From Nanobdellota archaeon (GTDB lineage Archaea > Nanobdellota > Nanobdellia > Woesearchaeales > JAHJBD01), in assembly GCA_018813725.1 (NCBI GenBank), contig JAHJBD010000144.1:1-6103 (forward strand): DNA of 6,103 nt, given 5' to 3'. The translations under genes were made by a program, and so were the position numbers. The notes below the pieces were generated by a model. It had not been told where the DNA came from. It saw only the letters and a list, made by a program, of their open reading frames with translations, and did not search any database. Shown here in pieces: positions 5,404 through 6,103 of the stretch. Every line of letters begins with the position of its first letter. The stretch's first letter is position 1.

Positions 5404-6103
5404 ATGATTGAGCAAGTTTGTGATATTTTCAGTAGTCTTGAATTGACTCCCAATCAGGTAAATGAGGTTTTTTTAGTAGCTAATGATAGGGTGTGGAGGA
5501 AGACCCTTGATTTTGTAATATCTGTACAGCCTGACTTTCTTGATGACCTGGGCAAAGGCAGCATCGTGGAGCGGCTTTCACCTTTTGCAGGCCTTGCTGA
5601 CTGGGAGGTTAAATATGGTGGAAACAGTATAGGTGTTGAAAAAGAGATGCTTGTATTAGATAGGCGTGGGGAGCTGCCAACACCATGGAGAGCTGAGCAA
5701 TTAGAGTCAAGGGTGATGTGTAGGATTGTGAAATCTCGTTTTCCAGAGAGTTACTGTTATCATGATGGATCCCTTGGGGTAAATGATATAACTGAAGTCT
5801 GCACACAAGTCTGTGATAATATCGCTGACCTGTCAGATAATCTGGTCTTCCTTTATGGTCTTGTAAAGAAGGCATTAAGGCCAGGTGAACATATCGTAGC
5901 TAAAGGGTATGCAGCTGAAAGGGTTCTTGGCACCCATGTTAATCTTGGGGCTGGTTCTGCAGAGGAAGCATGTTATCTGATGAATGCATTTCGACAGCAC
6001 TTGCCAGAGCTTGTTTCTTTATCACTTAATTCTGGGAGGATATACTATGAAGGCGTATGTGCTGAATTTCCTGATGTCTTGGACCTATCGATGCTTAATT
6101 ATG
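5404..6103 (+). CDS. Divergent glutamate-cysteine ligase / carboxylate-amine ligase (GCS2)-like protein, 3'-partial
   Basis: The frame is open from the ATG at 5404 to the window edge (233 full codons, no stop). I relate it to the GCS2/YbdK ATP-dependent carboxylate-amine ligases by an ordered set of motifs: SIGVEKEMLVLD (75-86), like the family's xGxExExxLV strand with metal-binding acidic residues Glu79 and Glu81; DITEVCTQVCDNI (128-140), like its ITE…ELATxVC strand and helix, with Glu131; GTHVNLG (176-182), like its GQHVHVG; and LMNAFRQHLPELVSLSLNSG (the SL.NSG end near 215), like lxxxxRxxxPxLLALSAxSP. Such enzymes join glutamate or another carboxylate to an amine; the substrate here is unknown. 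Two oddities: about 70 residues precede the first motif, and the family's GTHP…RY segment before HVxVG seems to be missing. The start is supported by a TATA-like box 26-27 nt upstream. The call rests on motif memory, not alignment. Confidence 0.62.
   Translation, partial: MIEQVCDIFSSLELTPNQVNEVFLVANDRVWRKTLDFVISVQPDFLDDLGKGSIVERLSPFAGLADWEVKYGGNSIGVEKEMLVLDRRGELPTPWRAEQLESRVMCRIVKSRFPESYCYHDGSLGVNDITEVCTQVCDNIADLSDNLVFLYGLVKKALRPGEHIVAKGYAAERVLGTHVNLGAGSAEEACYLMNAFRQHLPELVSLSLNSGRIYYEGVCAEFPDVLDLSMLNY

Noticed and set aside
5178..5875. Minus-strand frames of 91 and 88 codons across the rnp4/GCS2-like junction and inside the GCS2-like gene
   Set aside because: They lie opposite plus-strand genes with recognisable motifs, have no recognisable domain and lack promoter signals.

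Overview
The window looks like a piece of an archaeal chromosome. It encodes an archaeal/eukaryal-type RNase P protein (Rpp21/Rnp4), and almost every gene start has a BRE/TATA-like box about 26-28 nt upstream, which is the archaeal promoter pattern. The moderately AT-rich, tightly packed layout, with mostly leaderless starts and a bacterial-looking phosphoglycerate kinase, suggests a small-genome DPANN-type lineage (for example a Woesearchaeota relative). That taxonomic placement is an inference from these few genes and is not proven here.

Layout, left to right: (1) the 3' ~95% of a membrane-bound, K+-dependent ion-pumping pyrophosphatase, whose first membrane helix is cut off by the window edge; (2) a small unrecognised protein with two glycine/alanine-rich hydrophobic helices; (3) a complete phosphoglycerate kinase, pgk; (4) on the minus strand, a 416-residue coiled-coil protein of unknown function whose 3' end overlaps pgk by 18 bp tail to tail; (5) divergently from it, the RNase P subunit rnp4; (6) after a 31-bp gap, the first 233 codons of a divergent member of the glutamate-cysteine ligase / carboxylate-amine ligase (GCS2) superfamily, cut by the right edge of the window. 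No rRNA, tRNA, mobile element or CRISPR array was found. There is no gene-free stretch longer than about 90 bp.

Functionally, the left half contains energy-metabolism genes: pgk makes or uses ATP in glycolysis/gluconeogenesis, and the pyrophosphatase turns PPi from biosynthesis into an ion gradient. The right half contains an RNA-processing gene next to a ligase-like gene. The genes do not look like a single operon: each plus-strand gene carries its own TATA-like box, and U-rich tracts in the short gaps could terminate the preceding transcript. The least explained items are the coiled-coil protein, the glycine-zipper membrane protein and the shortened GCS2-like enzyme. A further regularity is that four of the five complete start regions look leaderless, whereas pgk alone has a leader with a Shine-Dalgarno-like sequence.
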